DNA from: Cedecea neteri NBRC 105707 = ATCC 33855
GTDB taxonomy: Bacteria; Pseudomonadota; Gammaproteobacteria; Enterobacterales; Enterobacteriaceae
Assembly (NCBI RefSeq): GCF_001571265.1
Contig: NZ_BCTL01000034.1
Location: forward strand, 1-64,000
Direction: 5' to 3'
DNA: 64,000 bases
Below are positions 1-9,427 of the stretch, one piece after another. The number at the start of each line of letters is the position of its first letter. Position 1 is the stretch's first letter. Below the pieces are notes generated by a model. It saw nothing but the letters and a program-made list of their open reading frames with translations. It made no database searches and was not told where the DNA came from. The position numbers and the translations under genes were made by a program.

Positions 1-154
1 GGACACGTTCACCGTTTTCGGAACGTGCAGGGAAAACAGGATTAGGGGTGAACGGAACAATTGAGGAGCAAAAAATATCTCCCGGTAGATTTTGAAAGGA
101 AAATGTGACTAAGCCCCCCTGAGATAGAGAAAGAAAACCGCTCCCTCTTTTAAT

Positions 155-191
155 CCCCTCTCCACTTTGGGGAGAGGGTTAGGGTGAGGGG
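155..191. repeat. Intergenic palindromic repeat (CCCTCACCCTAACCC family)
   Basis: An imperfect inverted repeat: a CCCCTCTCC arm, a short ACTTT loop, then GGGGAGAGG and a GTTAGGGTGAGGGG tail. It lies directly beyond the 3' end of mak. The same sequence type recurs at 6850-6885, 6915-6952, 62946-62980 and 63065-63100, always in intergenic DNA beyond stop codons. It may fold as an mRNA 3'-end hairpin or be a REP-like dispersed element. Confidence 0.7.
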
Positions 192-195
192 CGAT

Positions 196-1107
196 TTACT
201 TCTCCAAAGGCCAAAGCCACGCCGCACCGCGAACGCCGCTGGAATCGCCGTGTACCGCTTTACGAACGGGTGTTTCACACTCGCCGCCAAACACCCACGG
301 TTTAATCAACTGCGGCACCGTCCGGTATAAGCGCTCCACGTTACTCATTCCGCCGCCCAGTACGATCACATCCGGATCCAGAATGTTGACGATGTGCGCC
401 AGCGACTTCGCCAGACGAGTCTCGTAGCGGCTGATGGCCAGCTCTGCCAGCGGATCCTGCTGCTCTGCCAGGCTAATAATCTCATGCCCTTTCAGCGTTT
501 TTCCGCTCAGGCGCTGGTAGTCCGTGCCGAAGCCGGTGCCGGAAATAAAGGTCTCAATACATCCCTGCTTGCCGCAGTAGCACGGCACTTCTTCCCGAAA
601 ACGCAGCTCGTCTTCGTCCATCCACGGTAGCGGGTTATGCCCCCACTCGCCCGCCGTGCCGTTGCCGCCGATCAGGCTGCGACCATTGATCGCTACGCCC
701 GCCCCGCAGCCGGTGCCGATGATCACCGCAAAGACGATCGGTGCCCCTGCGGCCGCGCCGTCGATAGCTTCCGACACTGCCAGGCAGTTAGCATCGTTAG
801 CCAGCCTGACCTCACGCTTGAGCGCCAGGCTCAGATCCTTGTCAAAAGGCTGCCCGTTCAGCCAGGTTGAGTTCGCATTCTTCACGACTCGGGTATAAGG
901 GGAAATCGACCCCGGGATCCCGAGCCCTACCGTACCGGTCTCGCCCGTGGCTTCTTCCGCCAGCCGCACCAGCTCAACGATGTTTTTGATGGTGGCCTGG
1001 TAGTCGTTTTTAGGCGTTGGCAAACGGTGGCGGTAAAGCTGTTTACCGTCGTCTGCCAGCGCGATTACTTCTGTTTTAGTCCCACCGAGATCGATACCTA
1101 TGCGCAC
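196..1107 (-). CDS. mak: Fructokinase / manno(fructo)kinase, ROK family
   Basis: A sugar kinase of the ROK family that phosphorylates fructose (and mannose) with ATP in the cytoplasm, giving the 6-phosphate. Visible features are the N-terminal phosphate-binding motif DLGGTKTE (residues 6-13), a catalytic Asp in NDAN (Asp105), and the ROK zinc signature with His157 and Cys176, Cys178 and Cys183 in [10 protein letters not shown]. The length of 303 aa fits E. coli Mak (302 aa). It is transcribed away from rdgC, with a 125-bp divergent gap, as in E. coli. A palindromic repeat follows its stop codon. Nothing in the frame is broken. Confidence 0.95.
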   Translation of the reverse strand: MRIGIDLGGTKTEVIALADDGKQLYRHRLPTPKNDYQATIKNIVELVRLAEEATGETGTVGLGIPGSISPYTRVVKNANSTWLNGQPFDKDLSLALKREVRLANDANCLAVSEAIDGAAAGAPIVFAVIIGTGCGAGVAINGRSLIGGNGTAGEWGHNPLPWMDEDELRFREEVPCYCGKQGCIETFISGTGFGTDYQRLSGKTLKGHEIISLAEQQDPLAELAISRYETRLAKSLAHIVNILDPDVIVLGGGMSNVERLYRTVPQLIKPWVFGGECETPVRKAVHGDSSGVRGAAWLWPLEK

Positions 1108-1232
1108 AAGAACTTCCTCATTTGGTGATAATTATCAACAACATAAAATACAGCCTAAGCAAAGGCAATGAAACGAGGCCGTCAATTCGTTATCATGCCC
1201 GCTGCGTTTAACTGACAACCTGGGACAGAATC

Positions 1233-2144
1233 ATGCTGTGGTTTAAAAATTTAATGGTTTACCGTTTAAGCCGTGACATCACGCTGACGGCGGATGCAAT
1301 GGAAAAACAGTTAGCCGCCTTCACCTTCACCCCTTGCGGCAGCCAGGATATGGCCAAAACCGGCTGGGTGTCGCCGATGGGCTCGCACAGCGATGCATTA
1401 ACCCATGTTGCCAACGGCCAGATTGTGATTTGCGCCCGTAAAGAAGAAAAAATTCTGCCCGCTCCGGTCATCAAACAGGCTCTTGAGGCCAAAATCAATA
1501 AGCTCGAAGCGGAACAGGCTCGCAAGCTGAAAAAGACCGAGAAAGACTCCCTGAAAGACGAAGTGCTGCACTCGCTGCTGCCTCGCGCTTTCAGTCGCTT
1601 TAGCCAGACAATGATGTGGATAGACACCGTCAATGGCCTGATCATGGTTGACTGCGCCAGCGCCAAAAAAGCGGAAGATACGCTGGCCCTGCTGCGTAAA
1701 AGCCTGGGTTCTCTGCCGGTGGTACCGCTGGCGCTGGAAAACCCTATCGAACTGACGCTGACCGAGTGGGTGCGTTCAGGAGATGTTCCGGCAGGCTTTG
1801 CGCTGATGGACGAAGCTGAACTCAAGGCAATCCTTGAAGGCGGCGGCGTGATCCGCTGCAAACAGCAGGAGCTGGTGTGTGATGAAATCGCTGCGCACAT
1901 TGAAACCGGTAAAGTGGTCACCAAGCTGGCGTTGGACTGGCAGGAGCGTATTCAGTTCGTACTGGCCGACGACGGCTCCATCAAACGCCTGAAGTTTGCC
2001 GATATCCTGCGCGAACAGAACGACGATATCGACCGGGAAGATTTTGGCGGACGTTTCGATGCCGATTTCATCCTGATGACCGGTGAACTGTCTGCGCTGG
2101 TGACTAATCTGGTGGAAGCGCTGGGCGGCGAAGCGCAGCGTTAA
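1233..2144 (+). CDS. rdgC: Recombination-associated protein RdgC
   Basis: RdgC is a nucleoid-associated protein that forms a ring around double-stranded DNA and restrains RecA-dependent recombination. The 303-aa product starts [14 protein letters not shown] and is collinear with the E. coli protein of the same length. No enzyme motif is expected. The start ATG at 1233 has GGGA a few bases upstream. It is divergent from mak and convergent with ppnP. A strong GC-rich hairpin at 2168-2194 lies between rdgC and ppnP. Confidence 0.95.
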   Translation: MLWFKNLMVYRLSRDITLTADAMEKQLAAFTFTPCGSQDMAKTGWVSPMGSHSDALTHVANGQIVICARKEEKILPAPVIKQALEAKINKLEAEQARKLKKTEKDSLKDEVLHSLLPRAFSRFSQTMMWIDTVNGLIMVDCASAKKAEDTLALLRKSLGSLPVVPLALENPIELTLTEWVRSGDVPAGFALMDEAELKAILEGGGVIRCKQQELVCDEIAAHIETGKVVTKLALDWQERIQFVLADDGSIKRLKFADILREQNDDIDREDFGGRFDADFILMTGELSALVTNLVEALGGEAQR

Positions 2145-2167
2145 TTAAGCGGCTGAGTCGTGAGAGA

Positions 2168-2194
2168 TAGCCCCTCGCCGTAAGCGAGGGGCTA
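2168..2194. terminator. Hairpin between convergent rdgC and ppnP
   Basis: A perfect 11-bp inverted repeat, TAGCCCCTCGC with its complement, and a 5-base loop CGTAA. It sits between two converging genes. On the + strand the stem is followed by A residues rather than a T run, so it is a transcript-end hairpin but not a textbook intrinsic terminator on either strand. Confidence 0.6.
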
Positions 2195-2204
2195 AAAAAT
2201 TCAG

Positions 2205-2558
<354 letters not shown>

Positions 2559-2580
2559 TCACGCAAATTGTTAATTCCGC

Positions 2581-3258
2581 TCAGATAAGCAATTCTGCGG
2601 CCAACCTGGCCACCAGTACGTTGGATAACAGTACCGGCACATCCAGCTGCTTTTGCAGTAAATCCCGGTGTTTTTGATGGTAGCCGAGGCAATCAAGGAC
2701 CAGAACATCCGCGCCTTCAGCCATCAGCTTTCTTCCGGCCTCAAGCAAGTCAGCTTCGTTGCCGTGCACCGGATTCGCGAGAGCATAAAGCGGCGGATGG
2801 GTCAGCTTGCGCCACTTCAGCTCCTGAAACTTAATCATGTCGGCGACCGGCAAAATGATCCCCACCTGATGACCGTCCACAATCGAAGCCACCAGCGGCG
2901 GAATAATACGCTCAGGCTCCAGCAGGATGGCATTACGGGCGCTGAGCCCCGTCAGCGGCATCGTGCTCATCAGCAGGATCACTTCGTAGCCCTGGTTATC
3001 CAGCTGTTCGATAATGCCCTGCATCGCAATGGAGATTTTGTCGCGCCCGACCGAAGTAATGGTGTTGTCCGCCAGCAAAGTGAGCAAAGACTCTTCTCCG
3101 GGCGAAAGGGAAAACTGGTGCCGGACCTCATCAGGAGAGAGGTTGCCCAACAGGCTGACCTGCGAGATTTGTTGCTCAGAGATATGTTCGGTTAAAAATG
3201 GCAAAACCTCACTGACTGACACTTTGCCGACGGTGAGAATGGCTACAGTTGGTTTCAT
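2581..3258 (-). CDS. aroM: AroM family protein
   Basis: AroM is a conserved protein of unresolved biochemical function, cotranscribed with shikimate kinase II in E. coli (aroL-yaiA-aroM). The 225-aa length equals the E. coli protein. The sequence begins MKPTVAILTVGK and looks like an Asp/Glu racemase-type alpha/beta fold, with conserved GADVLVLDCLGYHQKHR near the C-terminus. It lies downstream of yaiA on the same strand after a 256-bp gap. That gap is longer than usual inside an operon, so a separate promoter is possible. No frameshift is seen. Confidence 0.92.
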   Translation of the reverse strand: MKPTVAILTVGKVSVSEVLPFLTEHISEQQISQVSLLGNLSPDEVRHQFSLSPGEESLLTLLADNTITSVGRDKISIAMQGIIEQLDNQGYEVILLMSTMPLTGLSARNAILLEPERIIPPLVASIVDGHQVGIILPVADMIKFQELKWRKLTHPPLYALANPVHGNEADLLEAGRKLMAEGADVLVLDCLGYHQKHRDLLQKQLDVPVLLSNVLVARLAAELLI

Positions 3259-3514
3259 GCTTCGCTCCGCTATTACTCAGTCACCGCCCTTTTCGCTGCA
3301 CTGCTCCACGTCCGCTATGAAATAACTCCGCCGGGGTCGATCGTTTTTTGCTCGCCGTAATCCGCAGCATACAACCAGAGTGATACCGAAATCCTTAACG
3401 AAACATCAACTACTGAGCAACATATATAAATAGATATATTTTAGCTAAATGAACGAGATAAAAGCTTCTCTGATCAAAAATGAAACATTCATGGCGCGAG
3501 CCTGAAGAGAACGA

Positions 3515-3706
3515 TCAGGATTTATTTGGATCTTCATAGCGCTGTTTTGCGTCCAGAGCTTCCTGATGCGTTTGGTGTTCGCTGATCAGCGTGTTCTGGT
3601 GAGGGTGATCCGCCCGCAGCTGGTACCAGGTGACGGCTGAACCCGGCACGCCTTTCTGCACTTCAACAATTCGGGCTTCACGGGGGTAAGGAGGTTGAGT
3701 TGCCAT
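3515..3706 (-). CDS. yaiA: YaiA family small protein
   Basis: A 63-aa protein of the YaiA family, found between aroL and aroM in Enterobacteriaceae. Its function is unknown. The sequence [19 protein letters not shown] and the C-terminal [14 protein letters not shown] segment are soluble and charged, without signal peptide or membrane helix. It sits 41 bp downstream of aroL on the same strand, consistent with cotranscription from the TrpR/TyrR-controlled aroL promoter. Recognition rests on both sequence and position. Confidence 0.9.
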   Translation of the reverse strand: MATQPPYPREARIVEVQKGVPGSAVTWYQLRADHPHQNTLISEHQTHQEALDAKQRYEDPNKS

Positions 3707-3747
3707 CGCTCGTCCTTCATTTCTTATGGATGAGCGTTAAGTATAGG

Positions 3748-4272
3748 CTAACTGGCGCGAGCCATTTGTAATGCGCTGAGGATAGCTTCCACCACCGCAT
3801 CCGGTGTGCGGGTGGCGTCCACAATGTGCCGGGCGACCTGCCGATAGAGCCCTTCGCGAGCGGCGAGGACGTCCACAATTTCGTCGGTAACGCCTTTTCC
3901 GGTCAACGTTGGGCGCTGCCCTTCTTCCGGCGAGGCGGTCAGGCGCGAAGCCAGTACCTGCGCAGGGGCATGTAACCAAACGGGGATACCATTTTCCTGC
4001 ATAAACTGACGGTTGCCTTCAGCCAGCACCATGCCGCCACCGGTCGCCACCACGGTCGCCGGGGCCGTCACGCGCTGAAGCGCATCGGATTCACGAGCAC
4101 GAAACCCTTCCCAGCCCTCTTCAGCCACAATCTCCGCCACGCTATTACCGGTATGGTTTAGCAGAAAACTATCGGTATCGACAAAGGCGTAACCCAGCTT
4201 TCTCGCCAATGCGTGACCAACGGTCGTCTTACCACAGCCGCGCGCGCCGACTAAGAATAGGGGTTGAGTCAT
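3748..4272 (-). CDS. aroL: Shikimate kinase II
   Basis: Catalyses ATP-dependent phosphorylation of shikimate to shikimate 3-phosphate in the common aromatic amino acid pathway. The 174-aa protein starts [17 protein letters not shown], with the Walker A motif at residues 9-17, followed by the shikimate-binding DTD, the FRARE segment and the ATGGG motif. The ATG at 4272 is preferred over an upstream in-frame codon at 4308, because AGGATT precedes it and its length equals E. coli AroL. The upstream region holds a TrpR-like operator (4341-4359) and TyrR-like boxes, as in E. coli. Confidence 0.95.
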   Translation of the reverse strand: MTQPLFLVGARGCGKTTVGHALARKLGYAFVDTDSFLLNHTGNSVAEIVAEEGWEGFRARESDALQRVTAPATVVATGGGMVLAEGNRQFMQENGIPVWLHAPAQVLASRLTASPEEGQRPTLTGKGVTDEIVDVLAAREGLYRQVARHIVDATRTPDAVVEAILSALQMARAS

Positions 4273-4340
4273 CAAAGATAATCCTCGGAAATGCGGGCCT
4301 GAGGCCACAAAGGGGCAAAAGCAGGAAAACAGAATGCGAT

Positions 4341-4359
4341 AATACCATTAAACTAGTAC
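4341..4359 (-). promoter_or_regulatory. TrpR operator of aroL
   Basis: Read on the - strand this is GTACTAGTTTAATGGTATT, which carries the CTAG core and flanks of the known trp operator family (consensus GTACTAGTT and so on). It lies about 70 bp upstream of the aroL start, as in E. coli, where TrpR represses aroL. I infer tryptophan-dependent repression of aroL-yaiA. Confidence 0.8.
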
Positions 4360-4367
4360 ACGACAAG

Positions 4368-4385
4368 TGTAAACTTTTAATTACA
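4368..4385. promoter_or_regulatory. TyrR box (strong) upstream of aroL
   Basis: The 18-bp sequence TGTAAACTTTTAATTACA fits the TyrR consensus TGTAAA-N6-TTTACA with one mismatch. It lies next to the TrpR operator, the arrangement known at E. coli aroL. Binding of TyrR with tyrosine would repress the promoter. Confidence 0.75.
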
Positions 4386-4443
4386 AAAGTGAAATCTATC
4401 GCTTAGAACCCAGCTATAACGGCATTAACTGATACGTAACAAG

Positions 4444-4461
4444 TGTAAACTAAATCCACCA
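4444..4461. promoter_or_regulatory. Possible weak TyrR box
   Basis: A second TGTAAA half-site at the correct phase, whose right half (CCACCA) is degenerate. E. coli aroL has several TyrR boxes, the weaker ones filled cooperatively. This one is a candidate only. Confidence 0.35.
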
Positions 4462-4623
4462 CCTGCTAACTGCGCCACAATACTTTAAACGCCAGGCCAA
4501 TGACAACCCTTAATCTGAGATTCGGTAACACATTTATGGTTAGCTTTACGATTAAGGCGTTTCACCTACGCTGAATTTGATCCAGACTCGTTTTAAGACT
4601 TCATCATGACAGAGGTATGAACC

Positions 4624-5391
4624 ATGCAATCTGAAGAGCAGCGTCTTATTGACGGGCTTTTTGACCGTCTGAAACAGGCCGAAAGCCAAAGTGCCACCCG
4701 CGATGCGGCCGCAGAACAGCGGATTGCGCAACACCTCAGCCAGCAGCCGGGTGCCGCTTATTACATGACGCAGACGATCCTTATCCAGGAAGCGGCCATG
4801 AAGCAGCTGAATGGCAAAATTCAGGCCCTGGAAGCACAGGTGAGCGAGCTGGAGCAGAAGTCCCGCCAGCAGCAAAGCAGCGGCGGTTTCCTTGCCGGAT
4901 TATTCGGCGGCGGCGGCAACAGTAGCAGCAGCAATAACAGCTCTCGCGGCTCCGATCCGATTCCGGGCAGCCAGAACTACGGTACCTCTTCTGCACCAGG
5001 CTACGGCGCCCCCCAACAGGGCGGATACAGCGCACCTGCCGGGTATGGTGCGCCACAGCAGCAGGCAGCCCCTGCCAGCGCTCCGCGTGCCGGAGGCGGT
5101 TTCCTGTCAGGCGCGCTGCAAACCGCAGCGGGCGTAGCCGGTGGCGTCGTGGTGGCAGAAATGCTGACCAGCATGTTCCACCGCAGCCAGCCGGAAGAGA
5201 TTGTCAATATTATCAATGAACCGGCGCCCACCTTCGACAACAGTTCATTCGACTCGGTCAACGACTACAATCAGGTCGACGATCGTCAGTTCCTGAACCA
5301 GGGAGGCTGGCAGTCGCAGGACAATACCGATTACGGTAACGATGATTTTGGCGGCGACGATTACGGCGACGACGACGATAGCTTTATCTAA
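4624..5391 (+). CDS. DUF2076 domain-containing protein
   Basis: A 255-aa member of the DUF2076 family, whose function is not established. Residues 1-85 are helical, with a likely coiled coil ([20 protein letters not shown]). A low-complexity Gly/Ser/Gln/Pro stretch follows to about residue 155. Next is a Gly/Ala-rich hydrophobic segment ([20 protein letters not shown]) that could insert in a membrane. The tail is very rich in Asp, with repeated GDDYGDDD. There is no N-terminal signal peptide. It interrupts the E. coli-like aroL-yaiI order, and its stop overlaps the stop of convergent yaiI. Confidence 0.8.
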   Translation: MQSEEQRLIDGLFDRLKQAESQSATRDAAAEQRIAQHLSQQPGAAYYMTQTILIQEAAMKQLNGKIQALEAQVSELEQKSRQQQSSGGFLAGLFGGGGNSSSSNNSSRGSDPIPGSQNYGTSSAPGYGAPQQGGYSAPAGYGAPQQQAAPASAPRAGGGFLSGALQTAAGVAGGVVVAEMLTSMFHRSQPEEIVNIINEPAPTFDNSSFDSVNDYNQVDDRQFLNQGGWQSQDNTDYGNDDFGGDDYGDDDDSFI

Positions 5392-5849
5392 GACTTTTGC
5401 GCCCGCGCGACCTTCAGCAGCCATTTTTCCAGCTCATTGGCAAACTGCTGGCGGTCGCGCTGGCTCAGACTGTCCGGCCCGCCGGTTTGCACGCCGCTGG
5501 CGCGCAGGGTATCCATAAAGTCACGCATCGTCAGGCGTTCACGAATGGTAGCAGGGGTATATAGCTCGCCCCGGGGATTCAGCGCCACCGCTCCTTTCTC
5601 CAGCACATCCGCTGCCAGAGGGATATCAGCGGTGATCACCAGATCGTCTTTCTCACAGCGACGCACAATTTCGTTATCCGCCACGTCAAACCCAGAGGCA
5701 ACCTGAAGGCTGCGAATGAAGCGCGACGGCGGTGTTTTCATCCCCTGGTTTGCTACCAGCGTGACCATAACCTGAGCACGATCTGCCGCACGAAACAGCA
5801 CCTCTTTGATGACTTTTGGACACGCATCGGCATCCACCCAAATTTGCAT
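5388..5849 (-). CDS. yaiI: YaiI/YqxD family protein (UPF0178)
   Basis: A 153-aa UPF0178 protein with a PIN-like/Toprim-type N-terminus [15 protein letters not shown]. The biochemical role is unknown. The conserved stretch [17 protein letters not shown] and the following [13 protein letters not shown] are typical of the family. The frame is open upstream to 5957, but the ATG at 5849 is chosen because it aligns with E. coli YaiI (152 aa) and has CAGGAG upstream. It is divergent from proC and overlaps the end of the DUF2076 gene by 4 bases, tail to tail. Confidence 0.92.
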   Translation of the reverse strand: MQIWVDADACPKVIKEVLFRAADRAQVMVTLVANQGMKTPPSRFIRSLQVASGFDVADNEIVRRCEKDDLVITADIPLAADVLEKGAVALNPRGELYTPATIRERLTMRDFMDTLRASGVQTGGPDSLSQRDRQQFANELEKWLLKVARAQKS

Positions 5850-6028
5850 TATGGCTCCTGACATTCGGTGGGAATGGGGGCGATTTTGCCGTGCTTTTGC
5901 CGAATGGCAAAATTTATCTGTTTCAGCCCCCGGCCGAGCCTGAATGAGTGCAAACATAGCCTAAGCGGTAAAAAGCGCGTTAAGCTATTACCATCAAATA
6001 ACAAAACACATCACCATGGAGTAACGCT

Positions 6029-6838
6029 ATGGATAAGAAAATTGGCTTTATTGGCTGCGGTAACATGGGCAAGGCGATCCTCGGCGGCCTGATTTCCAGC
6101 GGCCTTGTGCCTGCGGGCAATATCTGGGTTTATACCCCGTCGCCGGACAAGGTTCAGGCCTTGTGCGAAGAATACGGCATTAATCCGGCGCAGAGCGCGC
6201 AGGAAGTCGCGCAGATAGCCGACATCGTCTTTGGTGCGGTGAAGCCAAACATCATGCTTAAGGTGCTGAGCGAAGTTAGTTCCGACCTGAACAAAGACAC
6301 CGTTATTATCTCTATTGCCGCAGGTATCACTCTGGAAACCCTGGCCAAAGTGCTGGGCCACGACCGTAAAATTATTCGTGCGATGCCGAATACCCCTGCG
6401 CTGGTGAATGCGGGCATGACGTCGGTAACGCCAAACGCGCTGGTCACACCTGAAGACATTGCCGATGCGGTAAGTATTTTCCGCAGCTTTGGTCAGGCCG
6501 AAGTGGTAAGCGAAGCGATGATCCACCCGGTGGTGGGCGTCAGCGGCTCTGCCCCGGCCTACGTCTTTATGTTTATCGAAGCCATGGCCGACGCAGCCGT
6601 GCTGGGCGGTATGCCGCGGAAACAGTCCTACCAGTTTGCCGCTCAGGCGGTGATGGGATCGGCGAAGATGGTGTTGGAAACCGGGAAGCATCCGGGCGAG
6701 CTAAAAGACATGGTCTGCTCCCCTGGCGGTACCACCATTGAGGCAGTCAAAGTGCTGGAAGAAAAAGGTTTTCGCGCGGCCGTGATGGAAGCGATGGTGA
6801 AATGTATGGCGAAGTCGGAGCTGCTCGGGAAGTCCTGA
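6029..6838 (+). CDS. proC: Pyrroline-5-carboxylate reductase
   Basis: Catalyses the last step of proline synthesis, NAD(P)H-dependent reduction of 1-pyrroline-5-carboxylate to proline, in the cytoplasm. The Rossmann motif GCGNMG is at residues 9-14, and the signature around MVCSPGGTTIEAVKVLEEKGFR is complete. The length of 269 aa equals E. coli ProC. GGAG lies just upstream of the ATG. In E. coli the next gene is adrA/dgcC, but here proC is followed only by a palindromic repeat and then convergent psiF. Confidence 0.97.
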   Translation: MDKKIGFIGCGNMGKAILGGLISSGLVPAGNIWVYTPSPDKVQALCEEYGINPAQSAQEVAQIADIVFGAVKPNIMLKVLSEVSSDLNKDTVIISIAAGITLETLAKVLGHDRKIIRAMPNTPALVNAGMTSVTPNALVTPEDIADAVSIFRSFGQAEVVSEAMIHPVVGVSGSAPAYVFMFIEAMADAAVLGGMPRKQSYQFAAQAVMGSAKMVLETGKHPGELKDMVCSPGGTTIEAVKVLEEKGFRAAVMEAMVKCMAKSELLGKS

Positions 6839-6849
6839 TTTCGGAATAG

Positions 6850-6885
6850 CCCCTCACCCTAACCCTCTCCCCACAGGGGAGAGGG
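6850..6885. repeat. Intergenic palindromic repeat, copy at 3' end of proC
   Basis: CCCCTCACCCTAACCCTCTCC followed after a short ACA loop by GGGGAGAGGG. It lies 11 bp past the proC stop and belongs to the same family as 155-191 and 62946-63100. Confidence 0.7.
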
Positions 6886-6914
6886 AACTGAATCGAGCAT
6901 TAATCTTCGATTTT

Positions 6915-6952
6915 CCCCCTCGCCATTTTAGGGAGAAAGCCGGGGTGAGGGT
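6915..6952. repeat. Intergenic palindromic repeat, copy at 3' end of psiF
   Basis: A degenerate copy in opposite orientation to the preceding one (CCCCCTCGCC ... GGGAGAAAGCCGGGGTGAGGG). With 6850-6885 it forms a pair in the 127 bp between the convergent proC and psiF genes. Confidence 0.6.
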
Positions 6953-6965
6953 CATTCAGAGCGAC

Positions 6966-7277
6966 TTACTTTTTCTTCAGACAGTTGCTCATAAAGGTTT
7001 TTCTGGCGTCGCCCTTCAGCGATTGCTTCGCGGCATCTGCATTACAATCCTTCATTTTTTGCTGCTGAGGCGTCAGGGTTTTCCCTGCTGCGGCAGGCGC
7101 TTCCCCTTTCAGACAGCTGCTCATATAGCTCTTACGCTGATCCCCTTTCAGGGACTGCGAAGCCGCCTGCTGATTACAGCTTGTCATGCGCTGCTGCTGC
7201 GGCGTCATCGTTTTATCCGCCGCCGTTGCTGACCCAACCAGCCCTACCAGTAACACCGCTAATAATGAAAATTTCAT
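6966..7277 (-). CDS. psiF: Phosphate starvation-inducible protein PsiF
   Basis: A small secreted protein induced with alkaline phosphatase on phosphate starvation; its molecular role is unknown. The 103-aa precursor has a signal peptide (MKFSLLAVLLVGLVGSATAA). Two PsiF repeats follow, each with TPQQQ(R/K)M, a Cys-Asn pair, QSLKGD and a second Cys in the SSCLK/SNCLKK segment. It lies 102 bp downstream of phoA on the same strand, separated by a hairpin with A/T flanks (7323-7354), so part of its expression probably comes from read-through of the Pho promoter. Confidence 0.93.
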   Translation of the reverse strand: MKFSLLAVLLVGLVGSATAADKTMTPQQQRMTSCNQQAASQSLKGDQRKSYMSSCLKGEAPAAAGKTLTPQQQKMKDCNADAAKQSLKGDARKTFMSNCLKKK

Positions 7278-7322
7278 ACCTTATTCCTTTTTTATAGTGA
7301 CGTTTAAAGTCTGGCCCAAGGC

Positions 7323-7354
7323 AAAAAAAATGCGACGTTTCCGCCGCATTTTTT
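7323..7354 (-). terminator. Terminator/attenuator between phoA and psiF
   Basis: On the - strand the sequence reads a run of A, TGCGGCG, loop GAAA, CGTCGCA, then a run of T. The single non-Watson-Crick position is a G-U pair on this strand only, which points to a role in phoA mRNA. It probably reduces, but does not abolish, transcription into psiF. Confidence 0.75.
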
Positions 7355-7379
7355 TCTTACCTGTTACGTATGCACGCCT

Positions 7380-8798
7380 TTACTTCAGCGCCATCGCCGA
7401 TTTCATGGTGTAGAACAGATCGGTCTGGTCGGTCAGCCCCACCACATTAGCTGCATGCGGGCCATAAGCCGCCACGCGCAGCTGGGTGCCGGTGTGCTCC
7501 TGAGATTCCCCCTCAGAGTTACCGTAGCTGATGACCATCACCGCGCCGTCTTTGGTATTCAGCGCCTGAGTCAGACCTGGCGCTTTGGTATCCGGTGCCA
7601 CAATCTGGCTGGAATGGGCGTGGTCGGCGGTAACGATAACCAGGGTATTGCCGTCTTTACGGGCAAACTCCAGCGCTTTCTGCACGGCTTCATCGAGATC
7701 GACCGTCTCACCAATCTGCCCACAAGGGTTAGCGGCGTGATCTTGCTTATCAATAGAGGCGCCCTCAACCTGCAGGAAGAAACCTTTTTCGTTGCCTTTC
7801 AGCAGATCGATAGCTTTTTCGGTCATCTGCGCCAGGGTCGGCACGCTGCTATCACGCTTAGGATTTGCCGTACAGGTGACGGCCGGTTGATCGATATTGC
7901 CGTGGTAGGTAGCCTTCGGGCCTTCCCAGCGCACCGGCATGTTGCCGTCCGCGAACATACCAATCAACGGTTTCTGCTGGTTAGCCTCTGTCACCGCCGC
8001 AAGACCCGCCGCGTTGTCGACCCACTGATAACCGCGGGCATCCGCCTGCTCGCGCAGCGTTTTCCCGTTCCATTCACCGGCTTTTGCCGCTTCGCTGAAC
8101 GTTTTTGCCCCGCCGCCAAGCGTGACGTCGGCTCGGGTATTCAGCAGTTGCTCGGTAATCGAGCCTTTGCCGCCGTTCTCCAGCGCGTTGGTCGAGCATT
8201 TTTCACTGGTCGTGTTAGGGCCATAACATTTACGCCCGGTGACGTGGGAAACCAGCGCCGCTGGCGTAGCATCCTGAATTTCTGCGGTTGAAACATTGCC
8301 CGTAGCCTTCCCGGCCGCCTTCGCCAGCTCGAGAATGGTCACGTGGTCTTTGCCGTTAACGTCCACGCCGAGCGCGCCGTTATAGGTTTTTACCCCGGTG
8401 CTCCACGCCGTCGCGGAAGCAGCTGAGTCGGTCACGTAATCCGGCTTTTTCGTTTTTTTGTCTAAAGAATAATGGGTGTATTGCCCGGTCAGAGGTAAAG
8501 CATCAATCCCCTTAAAGAAGCCACCGGCGCCTTCGGCATAGTTTCTGGCGGCGGTAATTTCCGAATCGCCCATACCGTCACCAATTAGCAGAATAACGTT
8601 CTTTGCTGTTTTATTGTTGAGCGAGGCACGAATCGCTTCAGTTTGATCGCCAGTAATACGGCGAGCACCGCCCGGCTGAGTTAAATCTCCCTGAGCGGCG
8701 CGATTTTCCAGAGAGGAAGAAGATGTTTCTTGTGATTTTGAGGGGGCGCTGACAAGCAGCAAAGGCAGCAGGCTGGCGATAATTACGCTCTGTTTCAC
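7380..8798 (-). CDS. phoA: Periplasmic alkaline phosphatase
   Basis: A zinc/magnesium phosphomonoesterase that releases inorganic phosphate from organic esters in the periplasm. The 472-aa precursor has a signal peptide. The first metal ligand is in [10 protein letters not shown] (Asp74), and the catalytic Ser125 (precursor numbering) is in [11 protein letters not shown]. Four Cys residues form the two expected disulfides. The C-terminal half has the metal-binding VTADHAHS and EHTG motifs. Its promoter carries a PhoB box (8863-8880) and a -10 at 8847-8852. The gene order iraP-phoA-psiF is as in E. coli. Confidence 0.97.
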   Translation of the reverse strand: MKQSVIIASLLPLLLVSAPSKSQETSSSSLENRAAQGDLTQPGGARRITGDQTEAIRASLNNKTAKNVILLIGDGMGDSEITAARNYAEGAGGFFKGIDALPLTGQYTHYSLDKKTKKPDYVTDSAASATAWSTGVKTYNGALGVDVNGKDHVTILELAKAAGKATGNVSTAEIQDATPAALVSHVTGRKCYGPNTTSEKCSTNALENGGKGSITEQLLNTRADVTLGGGAKTFSEAAKAGEWNGKTLREQADARGYQWVDNAAGLAAVTEANQQKPLIGMFADGNMPVRWEGPKATYHGNIDQPAVTCTANPKRDSSVPTLAQMTEKAIDLLKGNEKGFFLQVEGASIDKQDHAANPCGQIGETVDLDEAVQKALEFARKDGNTLVIVTADHAHSSQIVAPDTKAPGLTQALNTKDGAVMVISYGNSEGESQEHTGTQLRVAAYGPHAANVVGLTDQTDLFYTMKSAMALK

Positions 8799-8846
8799 TT
8801 TATTTTCTCCATGTAGAAACTACTGAATATAAATAAAAACAGAGCG

Positions 8847-8852
8847 AGTATA
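8847..8852 (-). promoter_or_regulatory. phoA -10 element
   Basis: On the - strand the hexamer is TATACT, 10 bases downstream of the Pho box, the spacing expected when PhoB replaces a -35 element. Confidence 0.7.
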
Positions 8853-8862
8853 AAAATGACTT

Positions 8863-8880
8863 ATGACACTAATATGACAG
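8863..8880 (-). promoter_or_regulatory. Pho box of phoA
   Basis: On the - strand it reads CTGTCATATTAGTGTCAT: two direct CTGTCAT-like 7-mers with a 4-base spacer, close to the PhoB consensus. Together with the -10 at 8847-8852 this indicates PhoB-dependent induction under phosphate limitation. Confidence 0.85.
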
Positions 8881-8891
8881 CGAATTTTGAT

Positions 8892-9152
8892 TCAACTACG
8901 GGGATGGATAAGGAGCTTTTTTAAATATTGACGGAGTAATTCGGTATCCTGAACCGGCACTACAGTCTTTGGGGAGGCATCATCTAACGCCCCTTCAATA
9001 CTGGCAACTAATGCCGAACGCTCTCCTTGTTCAAGCCGTCTCAATAAGGCAGTCACCACTATTTCAAGGGCTTCCACCTGAGCGACCAACTCTTTTGACT
9101 CTTCTTCCTTTTCGGCGAGTTTAACCAATAACTCTGCAATAAGATTTTTCAT
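8892..9152 (-). CDS. iraP: Anti-adaptor protein IraP
   Basis: Binds the adaptor RssB and so protects the stationary-phase sigma factor RpoS from ClpXP during phosphate starvation. The 86-aa product begins [22 protein letters not shown], predicted coiled coil, and ends [17 protein letters not shown]; it has the same length as E. coli IraP. The frame extends upstream to 9191, but the ATG at 9152 aligns with the family start. It lies upstream of phoA on the same strand. No clear regulator site was recognised in the 275 bp before it. Confidence 0.92.
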   Translation of the reverse strand: MKNLIAELLVKLAEKEEESKELVAQVEALEIVVTALLRRLEQGERSALVASIEGALDDASPKTVVPVQDTELLRQYLKKLLIHPRS

Positions 9153-9427
9153 TTTCTCAGTCCCTGCGGGGTTAGGATATGACGTTAACACTCAGATCCA
9201 CCTGAGAGCAATATGCCGGGTTAAATATGTGTGGGATAGCAAATAGCGGCGAGATTAAAACGATTCAGTCTGATAATAATCCCGGATGAGAATTTTTCGC
9301 ACTACAAAAAAAGAATAATGGAATATTATTCGCTAAGTCACAGGCTGCCGATCGAATGAAAAATAAGTCGAAATCAATCTTCATATTTCACTCATTAATA
9401 TAACCAGCGGCCCTAAAAAGACCGCCC

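Larger units (their letters stand above)
4273..4623. other. Gene-free region between aroL and the DUF2076 gene
   Basis: A divergent promoter region of about 350 bp. The half nearest aroL holds the aromatic-repressor sites listed separately. The part nearest the DUF2076 gene shows no site I recognise beyond a GAGG ribosome-binding sequence before the ATG at 4624. Confidence 0.6.

Noticed and set aside
9192-9427. Search for a regulator site before iraP
   Set aside because: Several AT-rich partial matches were seen, but none reached a recognisable consensus for PhoP, PhoB or ppGpp-type control.
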